Numbered from the stretch's first letter, positions 36,281-49,919 are shown. The stretch: DNA of 64,000 nt from Lethocerus indicus (GCA_019843655.1 JACDQD010000003.1:5396925-5460924); one strand, 5' to 3'. Notes: generated by a model not told the origin, from the sequence alone. Made by a program: numbers and translations.

Positions 36281-39200
36281 ATATTTATTGTATAAGGAAT
36301 GACCTGGTGTGTTCCCTCATACAAGATACACTATCAATTCCTATTAATTTAATTGAAGTGTTTTAGTACTGATTTATTTCTTCCTTGAATACAGAAATGG
36401 GCGTTTATTTCTTCCATAGCTAGTAATGGGTTGAAAAATATTTATAGTTAGAATACATAAAATAACACATGCATAAAATAACTCTAAAATTAGAAAAAAT
36501 CAATCTATCAATAAATTTTAAGGTTATATTTGAAACGATGTTCATATAATTTCCTACTGGTGTAACCTTTTGTAATCATTTTGTTTGAGGATAATTAGGT
36601 TTTTAACATCGTCAGAACGTAATACATGTATTAAGCAGTTGTTAATTACTTTAAGATTAAGGTGTAGCATTTACATTTAGCTCTTATATATTTTTGTATC
36701 TTTTTATTTTGTTTCACTTTCGTTAACTTTAATATTTTAATATTATTTATTCAGAAAGACTGTAATGGATCTTGAATTGAAAAATTCTTCCTTTCCTCTT
36801 CCCCAAATGTTTTTATTAGTGTTGTCAAACTTTTGTGACACTGCAGTCTTGTTATTCGTAAATTAATAAGGTGTATTAATTGCATCTCATATTTGCTATC
36901 ATTATTGTATTTATTTATCTACCTACAAATCTATAAAGGACGTCACCTATTCAATGTGTGTTCATAAAGTTCTTATGTTCATTTATATTTAGAAGAGTCA
37001 AGAGCTAAGAATTTATTCTAACGAATGTGTAGAACACGTGACAAGTGGTACAAACACGACTCATGCACAATCATAGCAGAGCTCTATCTGTGTGTGTTAG
37101 CCTTATGGCTTCCGTCAGGATTCATTCTCATCACGTTGTTATTACGAAACATTTAATACAATATTCACTAACGGATTCTAGCTTAACCCTCACCTTATAA
37201 TTGTTACTGTGTCACTGTCTTGTAGTATTACTCATTATTACTTTAGATAAATTTATATTTATTTGAATTACTCTGCTCAAACAACAGCTGCGGCCGATAA
37301 GTTACTCTTATTATGAGTTCAATAATGGAATTGCTCTTGTTACTCTTTTTCTAATTTGAAGTAAGACTTAAGGAAGTTAATTGAGCGGGAGAAGAGCCTA
37401 GCTTTAAGTATAATAAGCTAAAGTTAATATGAGAGTGACCTCCGTGCTTCACTATTATTTTTGTAACGTGCAACAGTCGGTATAAGAATGCAGCTCGGGT
37501 AATTTACTGTAGACAATAAACGCCAGAAGATTTGGTGAGAGGGATAGAACAAAACATTATTTCGCAAAAGGAAAAGAGAGGAAGTTTGAGAGTGGAGTAG
37601 AAAAGAGACGGAGGATTGAAGAGGGCAGTAGAGAAAAGAGCGAGATGAAGTGCTTTCGCCTTTTTTCCTTCTCTTTTAATTAATCATCCTTATATTTAAT
37701 GAAGAATGACAGGACGAAAGAGGCATGGAACTAAGTGGAAGAAAGCAGGGGCAAGAATTAAGTGTAGGTCACAGCGTTTTAGTAGAACGCCATCTCTAAA
37801 ATCAATTCAGGGAAGAATTCAAGGTAATTAAATTGAACACCAAATTGTATTACCCTCTTTTAGAAGATAATTGCGGACGCTATTCCATAGAGAATAGCTA
37901 TGTTTTATCAACAGATTTTTTTAGGGGACTGGAAAAGTGCCGGGACAGAAGGTGATGAACCCTCGGTTTACACAATTGGACGATGCATGAATGTGGTTTT
38001 CTAAAACGTAAATTTAATCTAATTTCAAATCGATGAACAATAATCGAAATTCTGTTATGGTTACAGATGTGTACATAAAATGAGTACTTAACAAAACAAT
38101 TTAGCAACAAAGATGCTATGCTAAAGATGCGACAAAATAACGCCATTTATCGGTGAAATCCGCAATAACTTAGCTCGTAACCCAAATATTATAAATACAA
38201 ATTTCGAATAGAAGATAAAAACGTGAACGAATGTATCTGATATATCTCGTGTTCAATGTGATATGATAAACTCGCCATTTCCTTGGATTTAATTCTGAGA
38301 AAAAAGGACGATTGATAACAACGCCCTGAACTATGAATAGGACGGGGAATACGCTCGCCGATTCTTAATGGATTGCGGGCTACTTTATTGTTGCCGGATA
38401 CTTATCTGGCAAGGTCAAGGTTGTTGTTCGTAGTCACGCGAGTATACCGCAATCGCTGTCGACAAATGGATTTAAAAGTCACAAACGCTCTATTGAACGT
38501 TGTATTTTTTTTAAAGCAGAAAGTAAAAGTTCTAGTCCACATTCTTTTCCCTATATCCTACATTGAAGGTATTTGGTAATTCGATTACATTATTAGATAC
38601 GCTTGAAATATTAATGTTCCAATATTTGTTGTTAAACTTTTATTAGTGCTACTAGGTCGGATTGGATAAAGGATTAATTTTTACTGTGATTTGGGCTGTA
38701 ATTAATTTATTCCCCCCTCCGGTTTTTGACTTGTTGATCGGATGATTTCTCACATAGGCATAGTTTTTGTTGTATTTTATGGCCGCGCCCGCTAGCAGGG
38801 TGACATTGAGGTTGACTGATGCTTATTGAAATCGGGGAATCGAGGAGGAACCCTCCATATTGGCGCTATTCCACCGGGCCAATAATTGTCTGTTGAACCT
38901 TGTGCATATTTATCGCGCCCGCTCACACCGTCCGGGCGGTGGACAAAACGGAATCGCGTAAAATGTAATAACGCCGCTATAACGACGAACCTTTCTGTTT
39001 TTACACCTCATTGAAAAAGCATTAGCATAATGCGGAATTTCCAGGAGGAGGATGTTCCAATCTAGGAGTCATTAGTATTCATGACCGTATTTATGAAGGC
39101 CCGAGCGAAAATTGCTAGGAAAATAAATGGATTCTATACTCTCAGATTGTATTATTTTTATTCTCGGAAGAGGTGTTACATATAAAGCGGAAATTAAAAA

Positions 39201-40450
39201 ATACATATTTCGCGGCACTTCATTTCACTTTGTGCGTTATTTTCAATTGAAATTTCTGTTCTGCTATGGACTTTTCAAATTTTTTTTTATCTCTATTTGT
39301 TTACCGCGCAAAAGTGTGTGAAGCACAGTTGCTCTAGTGGCGAGTACAGCAGTAAGAAAGGTTATAGAAAAATATTAATCTGTTTAATTATAACCATTAT
39401 TGGATTTTTCTATAAATAATGAATGATACTTTTCTTCAACAATGAACACTAATCTAGGATATTGTATTGGCAAAGCAGGAGGAATCCCGATATATGTGTT
39501 TCTCGGAAGGTTGGAGCGTCTACTATACTTTTATATTATTTATTTATAATAAATTTATTATCGTTTTTTATTTATTTTCTAATAAATGAGAACAGTGGGA
39601 AAAGATGGACGGGTTTCGCCGTTGAATGAATGACCCGGAAAATTCTGGCCCTTATTCATTTTTATTTCTCGAGCCGGGTTTTCTATTTGTGGGTGATGGT
39701 GAAAAGGTTGGATTCTCCCGTTCGAGACGCCATAGAGGGTCAGATATATTTGTTTTAGTTTAGCTCGGATATTTCTTCTTTCCCTTTATTTTCCCAATCG
39801 AGAAAACAGTTGTATGCGAATATATGTTTTATATGAATATTCATATACCTAAGACATTAATTTTCTCACTTTGTTGAGATCTTTTAACTCACAAATTTTA
39901 CTCTATTACACCCTCATTTTTCGTTATTTGGAAGAATAGAGTTTCTTGTCAGATCAGATCATGAGGCTAATTCCGTCCGTATCAAACACCGGAAGCTCTC
40001 AGGGCTAAACACTCGAACCTGCCTTCAATGCGGCCCTCACTGCGGCAGTCTATGAATAATTAATTCATCCATCGCTTTTAGGGATGCACTCGAATCAAAG
40101 TGTCTGACGAGGGAGGCTTCAATTTAAAGTTGCGCATATGCCGCAAGTTTCATTAACCTCAATTTGAGGTAAGTTATTACAAGGTATAAGTGCAGGATAT
40201 TTAATTAAAGGTCGAAAATAGACAGGGCAAACTGGAACACCGAAAGGGACGAAGTTTGGCGACGATCCAATCCGAAAGGGGCTTCACGCCATTTTGTCCA
40301 TAGAGAGTAAAAAGTAGAACACCTTGACACTTCCTTGTTAATCGTAAATGGTCTTTAATTTCCTGACTGGAAGGTAAGGTCTACAACATACGAAATAACT
40401 CTGACGTGGGACAAGAGACAGCAAAATTGGGGAAACTTGGAAACTTTGAT
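36281..40450. other. Gene-free sequence
   Basis: No supported gene or complete mobile element. AT-rich to about 38.2 kb and then CpG-normal. An 18-bp word at 38331-38348 also occurs at 18091-18108. Confidence 0.5.
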
Positions 40451-40502
40451 TAAAGGTAGGGACTGATGGCCGGTCGTAAAACCGGTGGAGGGGTGGTAGT
40501 GA

Positions 40503-40562
40503 TGACGTCACTCGCGGTGCCCGGCTGGTATCATCGATTGGTACACGGGCTCCATGACGTCA
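40503..40562. promoter_or_regulatory. Pair of perfect cAMP-response elements
   Basis: TGACGTCA, the full palindromic CREB/ATF site, occurs at 40503-40510 and 40555-40562, 52 bp apart, inside a GC-rich stretch. Two perfect 8-mers so close together suggest an enhancer or promoter; no adjacent gene was found. Confidence 0.5.
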
Positions 40563-41039
40563 CCGAACTACCCTCAGGCTCAGCTTTACTGACAGATTTT
40601 TTTTGCTTCTAGTTCAGTGTTGGCGAACGTTTCTCTGTTGGCGTGGCATAAATCTGAAACGTTATATTTCTTAATTTGCTAACGGGCCAGATAGAGAAGG
40701 ACAAACGTTCAATATATGATTCGCTATAACTCATTTTTATTGCCATATTAACGAAGAATACGTAAGTAATGTTTGAAATTTAAATTTACAATCATAAAAC
40801 ACAAAACAATAACAAGCATAATAATACAACCGTAGTTCTTGAAATTATATTTTATGCAGTTTATTTCTGAAAACAATGATTCACAAGCGTGATGTTGAAG
40901 AAAACGTCAAAACAGCCAGCGTAAACATTGGACACTTCGTGGTATGGAATTCCAGGTTTTATGGATTTCCTAAATCGAAGACGCTTTACGGGGATGTCCT
41001 GGAAAGGTAGAGTAAACTGGGAATAACCGGTGTCAATAT

Positions 41040-41500
41040 GAACATATGGAAATACAACGGAGTACTACTGTGGGTAGGGAGAGTGCCGGAATGCGGGGGA
41101 CAGCAGAAGGGTTGAATTTAGCTGGGAATTACATACGTGGTGGGATAGAGGTCACGGAGAAAAACCAGGATGTCCTGTCGGAGTGTTCTGAACTGGAGGA
41201 GGAGGAGGCCGGGGCTACGGGATTTTGATTAGAAATCTGAACTGGGTCGAATTTTCCAGGTAACGGTAGAGGTCATTTGTAGGTCGGCCGGTCACGTAGG
41301 CCACCGATTAACTGCTTGATGTTTGTCCCGGTCACCTCTAATTGACCTCTGTCGTTCTCTAGAAAAATTCGACCTATTTCAGATTTCTCCTCCCCATCTA
41401 CCTGGGTGACCACTAATAGACCTCTTCGATCCCGGTAATTTCGATCTAACTGGGACTGAGTAACGGTAGTAACACCGTTAAACCATTGATATTTAATTTA
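41040..41500. mobile_element. Possible foldback element with imperfect inverted repeat
   Basis: Arms at 41232-41274 (GAAATCTGAACTGGGTCGAA onward) and 41343-41387 (its near reverse complement, ending GACCTATTTCAGATTTC) match imperfectly over about 43 bp with a 68-bp spacer. Weaker similarity continues outward on both sides. No transposase frame or clear target duplication is seen. Confidence 0.45.
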
Positions 41501-43940
41501 ACTAAGCCGCATTAAATATAATTACATAATATTATGAATTTTGATAGTATTTTATAAATTGGTGGTAGGCTTGACAAAACTTGAAAATTAAAAGTGCATG
41601 TACCTCACCGTTTTATTTACGGAATGAGCAAGGGCAGTAGAGGAAATATTTCAAGGTATTTCATTGTGACCCCAAAGAGAGTTTTGAGTAAGCCGAAACA
41701 TTCGAAATTTCACGCTGCGTACTCGCACACTCTGTTGATATCCAATTATACCACAATGGGCAGTCTCAGGACATCCCCTCTGAGGGAATTACTGAACTTT
41801 TTCGATGCTTTTCATCTGAAAGGGAAGACATCATTTGCGCCCGGATCGACACAAAGCGAAGAACTCTCCCCCTTTGAAGGTAAGAGGCTGGTGGATTGTT
41901 TGGCAGGTTGGCAATTAGTTTGCCCAACTCTAATTAAGGAACACTGGTAGAGACATTCCTGATGGATTTGGGTCCCGCCTGTTGTCCTGGAATTAGGTTC
42001 CAGGTGCCTCTACTAGGCGTCTTTTACTAAGTCTTAATTAAGGGGTCTTAGATGTTGTAAACATTGATTACGCCAGAGAGAAGGAAGTATATGTATTTTT
42101 AAAAACGTTATCCGGAAGGCTAATTGTGATACGTGTTGTGTGAAACATCTATGTTTTGGATATAGATAACTTATATATCACGATGGTCCAACGATAGCCA
42201 TTATGGGAATCTGTTATTCTAAAATAATACTTCGACTAGGTAGCGAATCAGTCCAGAATTGAAGTTATTAGATTAGAAAATCTACGCTATCCAAGAAGGC
42301 TACCCCTTCGTTGGTTTTAGAGATAATTCAATACCTTATTCAATATTCGGTTTGGAATTGGGAGGGGTGGTACTAAGGGAGGGAAATTATAGGGGTTGAC
42401 CAGTCGAGAGCTGTCGGGTAAAATATAGTCTCAAATATATAGCATAATACTGTTATTTATGGCCGGCGATATTCCCCTCGGAATTTCAATTACTCCTTAT
42501 CCCTAACCTGACCTCATTACGCATGAACATCTTGAGACGCTACTATTCAGGGCGGCGAAATTATAACTGCACTTTGGATCGGAAACAATTGTCCAAGAAC
42601 AAACTATCTAACTAATTGTAATCTAATGGGTATAATAGTGTCATTGAGCGACACTCTCCATAATCGAAAGGGGAGTTGCGTGTATCGCCAGCGATAGAGG
42701 TCCGACTAGCTCATAGTACAAAGCCACACTGTTTTAGACTGGACAAAATTGGAAAAATAAAAGTACAAACGTATATAAACATTGGCAGGCCTGCCGACGA
42801 TTTATTTTATGTATTATACAGTATTGCAATATTGCATTAATTTACTATAAATAAAGATTAAATTGTTTATATATTGTGGACTGATACATCGTAAACGCAT
42901 TGGAACCGATGTCCTATTACCAGGTGGCGGATCAAATTTTCTTTCAGTTTTAACCGATTAGACGAGTGGTTGAATTCAATATACTCGTTTCATCTAAATG
43001 CGGCCATTACCAATGTTTCTTACCAACTGAAAGGTCTCGCACTTCTGATTCTGCAAGGGCACGGTATTAGGGAACGCCAACACTTCTAATAGAGGTGGCA
43101 ATCTATCCAGTGTGTGTGGGCTGGACGTTGAGTGGAGGATTGATTTGGGAGTTGAGCCACAGTTGTATGTACTCAAACAGACATTGTCCGACACTCAATC
43201 ATTTTCCACCGCCTACAATCGCTTTTCAAAATCCTTCAACTAAGTCGCATTTTACTTACTGCGATAAACTGCCATCGGTCTAGCATAACTTCATAATTAT
43301 TTATAATACATATATTGCGTTCAGACTGGTTAATTGTAAAAATCTTAGTCACCAGCCCAACATTTAATTGTATAAAGTAATTTATGTACGGCTGCTAAAA
43401 TCCACACTAAGCAAATTTTCTGCGGTGGTAATATTTAGGATATCAGATTTATAAAGGAAAGAAGGATTTTCGATTATCACGCCAGTTCATTTTGACAGCG
43501 GTAACGAAACTTTGTAGAGCGGTAGTTTCAAAAGATTCATTCGAAAAAGCTTAAACCCATTCATCAATGTTCGACCTTTAGATCGTTAATTGATATAAAT
43601 GATGTTGCTCTCCATCGCAAAGGCGGCTGATAGAATTAATTAGGTTTCAAGCTGCGCTATTTGCTCTGGCACTTATCTTTTTTTGATTTTGTTCAAAAAT
43701 GAACAAAACATTCGATTCTCATTACGTAGTACCTATTCATTATATAGGCAGAGATAATGGATTTTCGTATTTACAGGTTTTGGAAAATTTCGATATCAAC
43801 AATAAGAATTCTCGTTGGTAATTTATCATTTATTTCCTTAACGGACTGGCACATGGGGGGAATGGGATGTTCCGTTCGATTCGGTGAGGCATTTGTTCAG
43901 TTTGACTACTTAACTTTTGAAAAAAGTAATTATTTTTAGT
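41501..43940. other. Gene-free sequence
   Basis: The 118-codon frame at 41594-41950 has no recognised motif and probably arises by chance. CpG content is near expectation. Confidence 0.5.
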
Positions 43941-43942
43941 AA

Positions 43943-44123
43943 TCTAGTTAATCGGTGCAAGTGCACCAAACGAACTTTAGTCAAGTACATTTCCGCACCA
44001 CCCTCAGGGGGCGCTAGTTTATCGGTGCAAGTGCACTCAATGAACGATTTTTGTGAAACTAGCGCCCCTGAGTGTGGTGCGCAATCTACAGTATTCCAAC
44101 CCTTCGCAGACCACAAAACAGAT
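43943..44123 (+). mobile_element. Foldback element fragment sharing the 19.1-kb element's terminal motif
   Basis: A word of about 16 bp (ATCGGTGCAAGTGCAC) occurs at 43951-43966 and again at 44020-44035. An imperfect inverted repeat pairs the segment from about 43996 (GCACCACCCTCAGGGGGCGC) with its partner ending near 44083 (AAACTAGCGCCCCTGAG through GTGGTGC). It is followed by AGTATTCCAACCCTTCGCAG and ACCACAAAACA, the same end sequence as the elements at 19.1-19.5 and 53.9 kb. Confidence 0.6.
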
Positions 44124-47100
44124 ATACTAAACTATTTTTCCGATATTTCGAGCCGGAAAGCTTCGGGAAATTTTAAGGGAATGCCGTATTAACAATGGTT
44201 TTGTTTTTCGTAATTTACACATAACTCATAAAATAGTCGAAGCGGAAAGCGTGAACGGGGGAAGAAGAAGACCGGGGGTGGAATGAATTAGCATAGGGGG
44301 AGAACGAGGATCACAGGCGATTCTCCCTCTTTATTTAATGCGAAGCTGTAAATAAAACTCTCGGCCGAGGGGTTGTTACAATTTTTATTGCCGAGTGTCG
44401 AGTGGAGCCTCAGAAAAATTGCCGGTTTTTTCTCCTTTTTGTCGTTAGAATTCCGCCCCTTCCCTTCAACGGCTTTACGGGCCCTCGCTGCGGGGCGCAT
44501 TGAAACATTCAACTGATGTTCATTAATGTACACAGATTAGAGTACGAGCCCTTTTCTCGTTTGCACCCCTCTTAGCGGCGTTCAATCCTCCCGAAAAGTC
44601 ACTAACGCTTCTTGGATAATGATGCACAACAGAGATGGCACTAACGGAAAATGGCGGCAAGAATTATCAGAAGCGTCTCCGCAAATTGCAATACACTTAT
44701 TCCAAGGTATAAAAATAAGTTACATCCGTGGAAAATATTTTTAAAAGTATTCCTTCTATCGAAACAAAATGATAGGAATAATCGGAATCGTTGGCTTTGC
44801 GAGTTGATACGACTTGGCTCGTTACAAAACGTGCAGTGTACAAATAAAGTACATTTAGCCATAACATTAAAATATATCCATATTATAGTCGTCAGATCGG
44901 ACATTTTGAGTCATTTCCTTTATCCGAATTTATCTTAATTTCATTTAAGACGATAAAACTTTGATGATTGTTGAAATTACTGCTTTGTCTCATCGGTTCC
45001 ACTTATAATACATTCAAATACAAATACAGAGTCGTATAAATCATTCGGTGCTAAAACAAACTAATAATTAGATTTACCTACAGACGTGATGTGACTAGAC
45101 ATGTAAGTATACGTGCGCGATGACGTTATTTAAAAAAAAAAACAATTGATTTGTGCACCTCGAGTGGAGTTTGTTTTCTGTCCAACAGTTATTGTGTGTG
45201 ACCATTAATTTTTGGTGGGTCTCGTAATGGGCGCTCACTCAAAAACGAGTTCGGTAACATTCTGCGGCATTTAACTGAGCGGGGCCGGGGGCCGGAAGGG
45301 GACATTTTGTATGTGTAAAACGCGGCGTTGCCTTGGAAACGGCAGCTCTTTCAAAGGCGGCCTCCCCCAGTTTTTAAGCCCGCCCCCCTCACGCCAATCG
45401 AGGGAAAAACTTAATGGCACACGGCTGGATATCTGTTGAGGACAGGCAAACCTAATCTGATATCAGAATGGGCTTAACGAACTCGGGAATACTATTAACG
45501 TATCTAAATTAAATGAAATATACTTTACTCAAGAAATTCACCTCAAGCTTTTCTGATTCATCTTTCCAGTCAAGTCTTTCTTCGGCGGACTTTGTTCAGC
45601 TTGTCGCCACCGTCAGTATTTATTTGTCTACTCTGATATTGAAATGTAGATCAACCCACTACCATTATCACGGATGAGGCTAATCCATCCGTTGAAGGCA
45701 ATCCGTAGGCTCTCTAGTGAATGATGATTTTCGAAAATTGAATTTATGACGAATTGCTATTCCCTGGATGATCGTGACGATTCGAACGGGTCAACGGCCG
45801 AACGATACCCTTTCGGTCGGCTCTATATTTAGTCCCATACGATTGACCTTTACACACATTGCCTTGAATAAAGCGGAACAAAATTAATCATGTAGAAACC
45901 CCGTGCAACGCCCATTGATTCAACGAACCAACATAACCCAAATAACCTAATAACGCTGTTATATAATGACTGCGCTGTTGGTTTCAATTATTGCTTGGGG
46001 GTGGCCCATTGTTGGCGCACATTACAACGGAGGTGTGTAAATATTAGATTTCTATTTTCACCTGTGTTGGTGTGCTTCAGTAGACGGAAAATAATTTCCC
46101 CAAACGTCCCCAGCAGATATTTCATGTTATGGCTAATAAAGTGTAACACGCGTGGAATTTAACGGTATTTTCAAATCCATTTGTGTGAATAGCACATCCC
46201 CCCCTGTATGGCAAAAGATTATGTTGAATAGAGCTTTATTTAATGGCCTTCGCCTCTTATTATAGAGGCACATTCCTATTTCAAAATTGCAATTACAAAC
46301 CGGTGCACAATGGTTAATTGAACAGTAAAACAAGCATTATTGAATTAATTTACATAATATTTTGTTATTTCATTACGGAGCTACATAAATATATTGTTGA
46401 AAAGCAACTATTTAATAAACTATTGGAATTTCTCCGGGAAATTATTATGCAATGAACAAATCCACACAATTTTATTGATACCTAGGCCATTTAGACCAAA
46501 CAGTCGGTTAGAATGTGATAACACTATTCTATCTCCTAGAGTCTCAGATTTCTACGACGTTAATATGGACGCAACATGATTTATATCTGGCGTGAGCTTG
46601 ACGTGGAGAGATTTTTTTCTCCCCTTTCGACTAATATCGATTTCCTGTGTTTGGTTTAATTTATAGCCCGAAGGAAGTGGAGGTCCGGCCCCAACGAACG
46701 GAGAGTGTCCATTCGGAGGGGAGCGCGCCCCCTTTGGCCATCAAGGGTTGATAAGGGGTTGAATAATCGAGCCGTGTAATGCTCAATATTAATGCGCTGC
46801 CCACCAACTGTTTTCCTCAAAACATTCAAGGATATTAACATAGATACGGATATTTGCCTTTATAACCACCCGGAACTAAAATAAAAGTTTAAAAAATTCA
46901 AGTTTCAACTCATCTAAGGAGCACAGTTCATGATATTTAAAATAACTTATATTACACCGGCTGTCTATAACAACTGGAATACGGAAAGAACGGATGCTCT
47001 AGATGAAATCCACGGTCCACAGTTTTAATCAAGAAAGCATAAATAAAAATGAAAACAAATAAATAATATAAAATTTTTGTGTTATATTAAAAATATTGCC

Positions 47101-47935
47101 TTTTCGAATGGTTTCGTGCCATACTATTTAAATAAGTTACACGTAGATAAAAATATATTAATAACAGTTTAATTATATAACATCGGAATGGGAAACTGCC
47201 ACAATATGTGAATACTGCTGGAAGATGTAAATGGGCAGCCTGGTTATTATAATCACCCGAAATATTTTATAATTAATTAAAGACGTTTAATGTGATCTTA
47301 GGTAATAAGATCGTGTTTAATGATTACTATAACTAGAAATTGAAACATCACTTTTCCTGTGCTGGTTGTATTATTATTGGCTGGGCAGTACCATTCTATA
47401 ATACAAAAGGAAGTGACAACGCTCGTGGAATTATCTTGTTGATAAAATGAAATGCCACATTTCATGAACATTAACGATTAGAGCGAACGCTCAACGCTCT
47501 CACAACTGACATGTTCATTGTTCTCGAGCGGCGCGGTTAGCACCTCTCTCTCCCCTAACAGGACAGATTTCTGTAGTAACTGCAGAATAACTGTAGTATA
47601 TTAATTCAACCTCAAGTATCACTCTGGAGACAGAAATGTAGTCAAATTGGAGTCAGTGAATAAGTAGTTTCCTGATTCGTATAGTTATTTCTACTGGCTA
47701 CAGAAACAGATCAAGACAAGTGTATAAGTTTCCTTTTAAACTCGTGACGCAATATTTAGTGAACAGAGAATGTTCGAGTTGTAATCGGTAAGGCACTCGG
47801 TCGGGATTTTAAGAAGCGCACGGCGGATCCATTTCGAGGAAAAAAGAGCTCTTCGAAGAGCACTTGATTCTGCGAAAATGAAATCTGGGGCTTCAATCAA
47901 GATAATGAACCCGCTCACCGGTAGCTCTTAGGCAA

Positions 47936-47937
<2 letters not shown>
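44124..47937. other. Gene-free sequence
   Basis: No supported gene. Contains GC-rich patches near 44.3-44.6 kb and 45.25-45.4 kb without recognised coding content. Confidence 0.5.

Positions 47938-47979
<42 letters not shown>
47938..47979. repeat. (AT)n microsatellite
   Basis: About 42 bp of uninterrupted AT repeats. Confidence 0.95.
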
Positions 47980-47982
<3 letters not shown>

Positions 47983-48529
47983 AATCTAAATATACCAGGC
48001 TACTGGCGGTTTCTTACATTTTTAAAATATTAAAAGTTTCAACGAAGGCTCATCGGATCGAATCAACAGAAGAGGTCAAGTGTTTTCCAGGCCATGGTCT
48101 CGAGAGCGTCTCTAAGAAAGGGGCTTGAAAAAGTCGTCGAGAAAATAGCGAGGGTGTTAGGTAATACTGAAAGGATTTGATATTTTAGAGATATTTTCTA
48201 TACTTTTTTTGTTGTACTCTCATCCGGGTTAACTATACACTGAAAACTATTCGGAAAAAATTATAAAACGTCACAAACATTATGACACCGAAACAGGGGT
48301 TACAATGTTTTTGAGTCACCTCTTACTTGCTATACTTTTCAAGCCATAAAATATGACTAATTTACTATTCAGTCACCGAAATTATGTTTCAACAGGCCTT
48401 ACATCGCTGCGACGTAATTCCCAGTTCGGTTAAAGACATTAAAATTAAAGATTGACGGTGGTTGAGGGGGAAGGGAGTATTTGGCCGCTCGCATTGTCCT
48501 TTATCTGCGGGAGGGAAAAATATCGTAGG

Positions 48530-48840
48530 GGACGTGTGGGCGGAGTGGTTGGGGAATATTTAAACCGGGCTGAAATGCGAGCCGGGTTCCAGGGATAGCA
48601 AGTGTCCGATCCGTGACGGGGGTGGAGGGAGTGTCTCCATGGCTACACGCCCCCGCGCCCTCCAACCTCCCACTCTCACTCTCTCTCCCTCCCTCCCTCG
48701 CGCCGACTAGCATAACTCTCACCCCGCCAACCCCCCGGGCAGGGCCGACCTCGCCGTTACACATTACCGAGAGTACACTTGACCCAGCTTTCAGCTCTCC
48801 CGTCACCGCTCCTGTCGCCCCGCCCATTTCAACTACTGAC
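48530..48840. promoter_or_regulatory. GC-rich island with polypyrimidine tract
   Basis: GC/CpG-rich block containing CTCTCACTCTCTCTCCCTCC (48673-48692), a GAGA-type tract on the minus strand. GAGA tracts mark many insect promoters and Polycomb elements. No exon was recognised beside it. Confidence 0.3.
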
Positions 48841-49097
48841 AGTTTGCATAATTACTCTTCTCCCTGGCTCCAAATAAATGTCCGTATTTATATCCCTCCC
48901 AGCGGTCCACTTTCTCCCTGCACATTCCTTCCCGTACCGCAAGTTAAATCGTTTTCATCCAAATAACGAAGTTCATAATAATGAACAATTCTGATTTTTC
49001 TAGCACGCGAAGACGATAGTCTCTATTTTATGGTGAGTTTACGACTATCTTAAGCTGCGCGGCGTTCAAACTGGTTGTCAAAGCTCAATGCTATTAA

Positions 49098-49571
49098 CCC
49101 TTTCGCTACTACGGTTGACTATAGTCACCCGCCAGAAAACGCCGCTTATACACGAACGCCGCATCTCTTACAGAAATGGAGCCAAAAATCAAGCAGATGC
49201 TATCGACTCGATTTTTTTCAGTTCACAAACAATTGCAACCGCTATTGCAATGTTTATTTCTTTCGACAGTGCTTTGTCATTGGCCTCTGGCACTCGAATG
49301 TATAATAATAGTTAGTCGTAATTTGAATGCATCAGAAGATAGGAACGAAACCTATACGTGATAAAACTGCATTAAATTTATATAAATATTGTAAATTGTG
49401 GTATAATGATTTTAAATTACAAAGTAAAATTATAATGTTACAAAGTCGTCTTTGAGACAACAGTCTTGGCTCCGAATGTTAAAGACTGTGCGCGCTTAAT
49501 GTTCGCACTTTCGGCACGGTGCTCCGTTCCACGCAAGCCACTCCGCGGCGGGGACCGCCGTAGCGAAAGGG
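49098..49571. mobile_element. piggyBac-type MITE, 474 bp, flanked by TTAA duplications
   Basis: The left end is TTAA (49094-49097) followed by CCCTTTCGCTACTACGG; the right end is CCGCCGTAGCGAAAGGG followed by TTAA (49572-49575). The terminal inverted repeat is 12 bp perfect (CCCTTTCGCTAC), and the TTAA duplication with a CCC start is the hallmark of the piggyBac superfamily. The interior is too short for a transposase and shows none, so mobilisation would need a source elsewhere. Subterminal motifs include the palindrome GACTATAGTC on the left and a GC-rich inverted repeat (CGGCGGGGACCGCCG) on the right. Confidence 0.88.
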
Positions 49572-49919
49572 TTAAGAACCCGCTTCGTGGCACTCCTGAT
49601 GAATTTACTGTTTTCGCGCTACTTACACTTGTTACGGGCGCTACTGTACATTTTGATCTCCACGTATTACTAAATTTTGCGCTCGTTATTCTTACTAAAA
49701 AATGTTTGTAGTCGTAGGGCCACAAGTACCTTGGTTGTATTGCTCAGAATTCTGCAGAGTGTTCTTGAGGCGTTCGAGATACGATCGCAATAAATTCAAA
49801 GTCGGTCGCCGGCAATTCAGTTTGGCGTTTCGTTTATAAAAGAACTGCTTCCCGATGAAGTGCAGGGATAAAAAGCCGCACCACTACCACCGGTACAAGT
49901 GGCGGGACGCTCCAATATA

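Noticed and set aside
41594..41950. 118-codon plus-strand frame
   Set aside because: No recognised family; composition matches surrounding non-coding DNA.
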